Below, one piece after another: positions 4,731 through 5,039 of a DNA stretch of 5,039 bases. Both the position numbers and the translations under genes were made by a program. The notes beneath the pieces are model-generated. The model did no database searches. It saw only the letters and a program-made list of their open reading frames with translations, and was not told the DNA's origin. This DNA is from Acidobacteriota bacterium. Its GTDB lineage: Bacteria; Acidobacteriota; Vicinamibacteria; Vicinamibacterales; Fen-181. Numbering within the stretch: position 1 is the stretch's first letter; each line of letters starts with the position of its first letter. The stretch lies in NCBI GenBank assembly GCA_003157675.1, contig PMKG01000312.1, forward strand, positions 1,074 to 6,112, read 5' to 3'.

Positions 4731-5039
4731 TCAGGAGCGCCAGAACGTGAAGGTCGGAAGCTTCCCGGCCGTGAACAGTGCCGCGAGAAAGAGCGCGACG
4801 TAGATCACGGCCGGCACCCAGGGCCGGTCGAGGCGGTCGACCAGCCGCCGCAGCCAGCCGAACCGGCGGACGGCCGCAATCGCGCCCGCGGCGCCCAGGA
4901 TGAAGTAGACGGAGAACAGGTAGCGGTCGGCCTTCCGCCCAGCCAGCGAGAACCCCAGAGTCAGCACGACGCTCGACACGAGGGCGAACCACGCCCCCTG
5001 CCAGGCCGGAGACGAGAGCCGGTCCAGCGCCTCGCGGCC
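4731..5039 (-). CDS. C-terminal end of a membrane protein, probably GT39-like glycosyltransferase
   Basis: The reading frame is open from the right edge to TGA at 4733-4731, giving the last 102 residues of a longer protein. The fragment contains three hydrophobic segments (about residues 14-31, 41-57 and 74-92 of the fragment), an arginine-rich loop (VRRFGWLRRLVDRLDR) and the end KLPTFTFWRS. The stretch SLAGRKADRYLFSVYFILGA resembles the 'RK-x-DRYL-x-P-x-(Y/F)' region seen late in the membrane core of family-39/ArnT-like lipid-linked sugar transferases, here with Ser in place of the usual Pro. Such enzymes move sugars from polyprenyl phosphates to acceptors on the outer face of the membrane. 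The catalytic N-terminal loop is outside the window, so the assignment is tentative; any polytopic membrane protein of this type is the fallback. A GTG at 4979 is not a credible start because the frame and membrane segments continue upstream. Confidence 0.6.
   Translation of the reverse strand, partial: GREALDRLSSPAWQGAWFALVSSVVLTLGFSLAGRKADRYLFSVYFILGAAGAIAAVRRFGWLRRLVDRLDRPWVPAVIYVALFLAALFTAGKLPTFTFWRS

Noticed and set aside
4684..4992. Alternative minus-strand frame near the right edge
   Set aside because: It is arginine-rich without membrane segments or a domain, while the neighbouring frame ending at 4731 encodes well-formed membrane helices and a GT39-like motif.

Overview
The window looks like chromosomal DNA from a high-GC, Gram-negative-type bacterium. 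The likeliest source is an Acidobacteriota lineage such as the Vicinamibacteria. This rests on gene content rather than any marker gene: a BlaI-family repressor coupled to an M56 peptidase with TonB C-terminal repeats, a secreted conserved hypothetical with a 'YYLFG...' core, and alanine/arginine-rich high-GC coding sequence. No rRNA, tRNA, CRISPR array, insertion sequence or phage gene is visible.

Layout from left to right. (1) The 5' end of a minus-strand gene for a secreted GH27-type alpha-galactosidase runs off the left edge (1-167). (2) A 132-bp divergent intergenic region holds a 7-nt tandem repeat array (200-241) and, beside it, a strong sigma70-like promoter with a candidate operator (263-299). 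(3) A two-gene operon follows: a BlaI/MecI-type winged-helix repressor (300-674) and, overlapping it by one base, a BlaR1-like M56 membrane metallopeptidase of 702 aa (674-2782). In place of a penicillin-binding sensor, its extracytoplasmic half carries three TonB-C-like repeats. (4) A small basic-tailed protein of unknown function (2876-3121) converges on (5) a minus-strand secreted conserved hypothetical protein (3139-3666). (6) That gene is divergent from an HtpX-type M48 membrane protease (3759-4592), with both promoters packed into 92 bp. (7) A 138-bp convergent spacer holds a 38-nt-period tandem repeat and several perfect palindromes. (8) The C-terminal end of a minus-strand membrane protein, probably a GT39-like glycosyltransferase, runs off the right edge (4731-5039).

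The only clear functional unit is the BlaI-M56 pair: the peptidase presumably senses something in the periplasm and relieves repression by the BlaI-like protein, which probably also represses its own operon. The sensor half is TonB-C-like, no beta-lactamase is nearby, and the repressor has no asparagine at all, hence no Asn-Phe cleavage site of the staphylococcal kind. The signal and release mechanism therefore probably differ from the classical bla/mec system. The other genes look like independent single units. A second theme is that three of the four promoter-proximal start codons (BlaI-like, secreted hypothetical, HtpX) lie 0-4 nt from the predicted transcription start and lack a Shine-Dalgarno sequence, which suggests leaderless mRNAs. 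The GH27 gene, the M56 gene and the small basic gene have ordinary ribosome binding sites.
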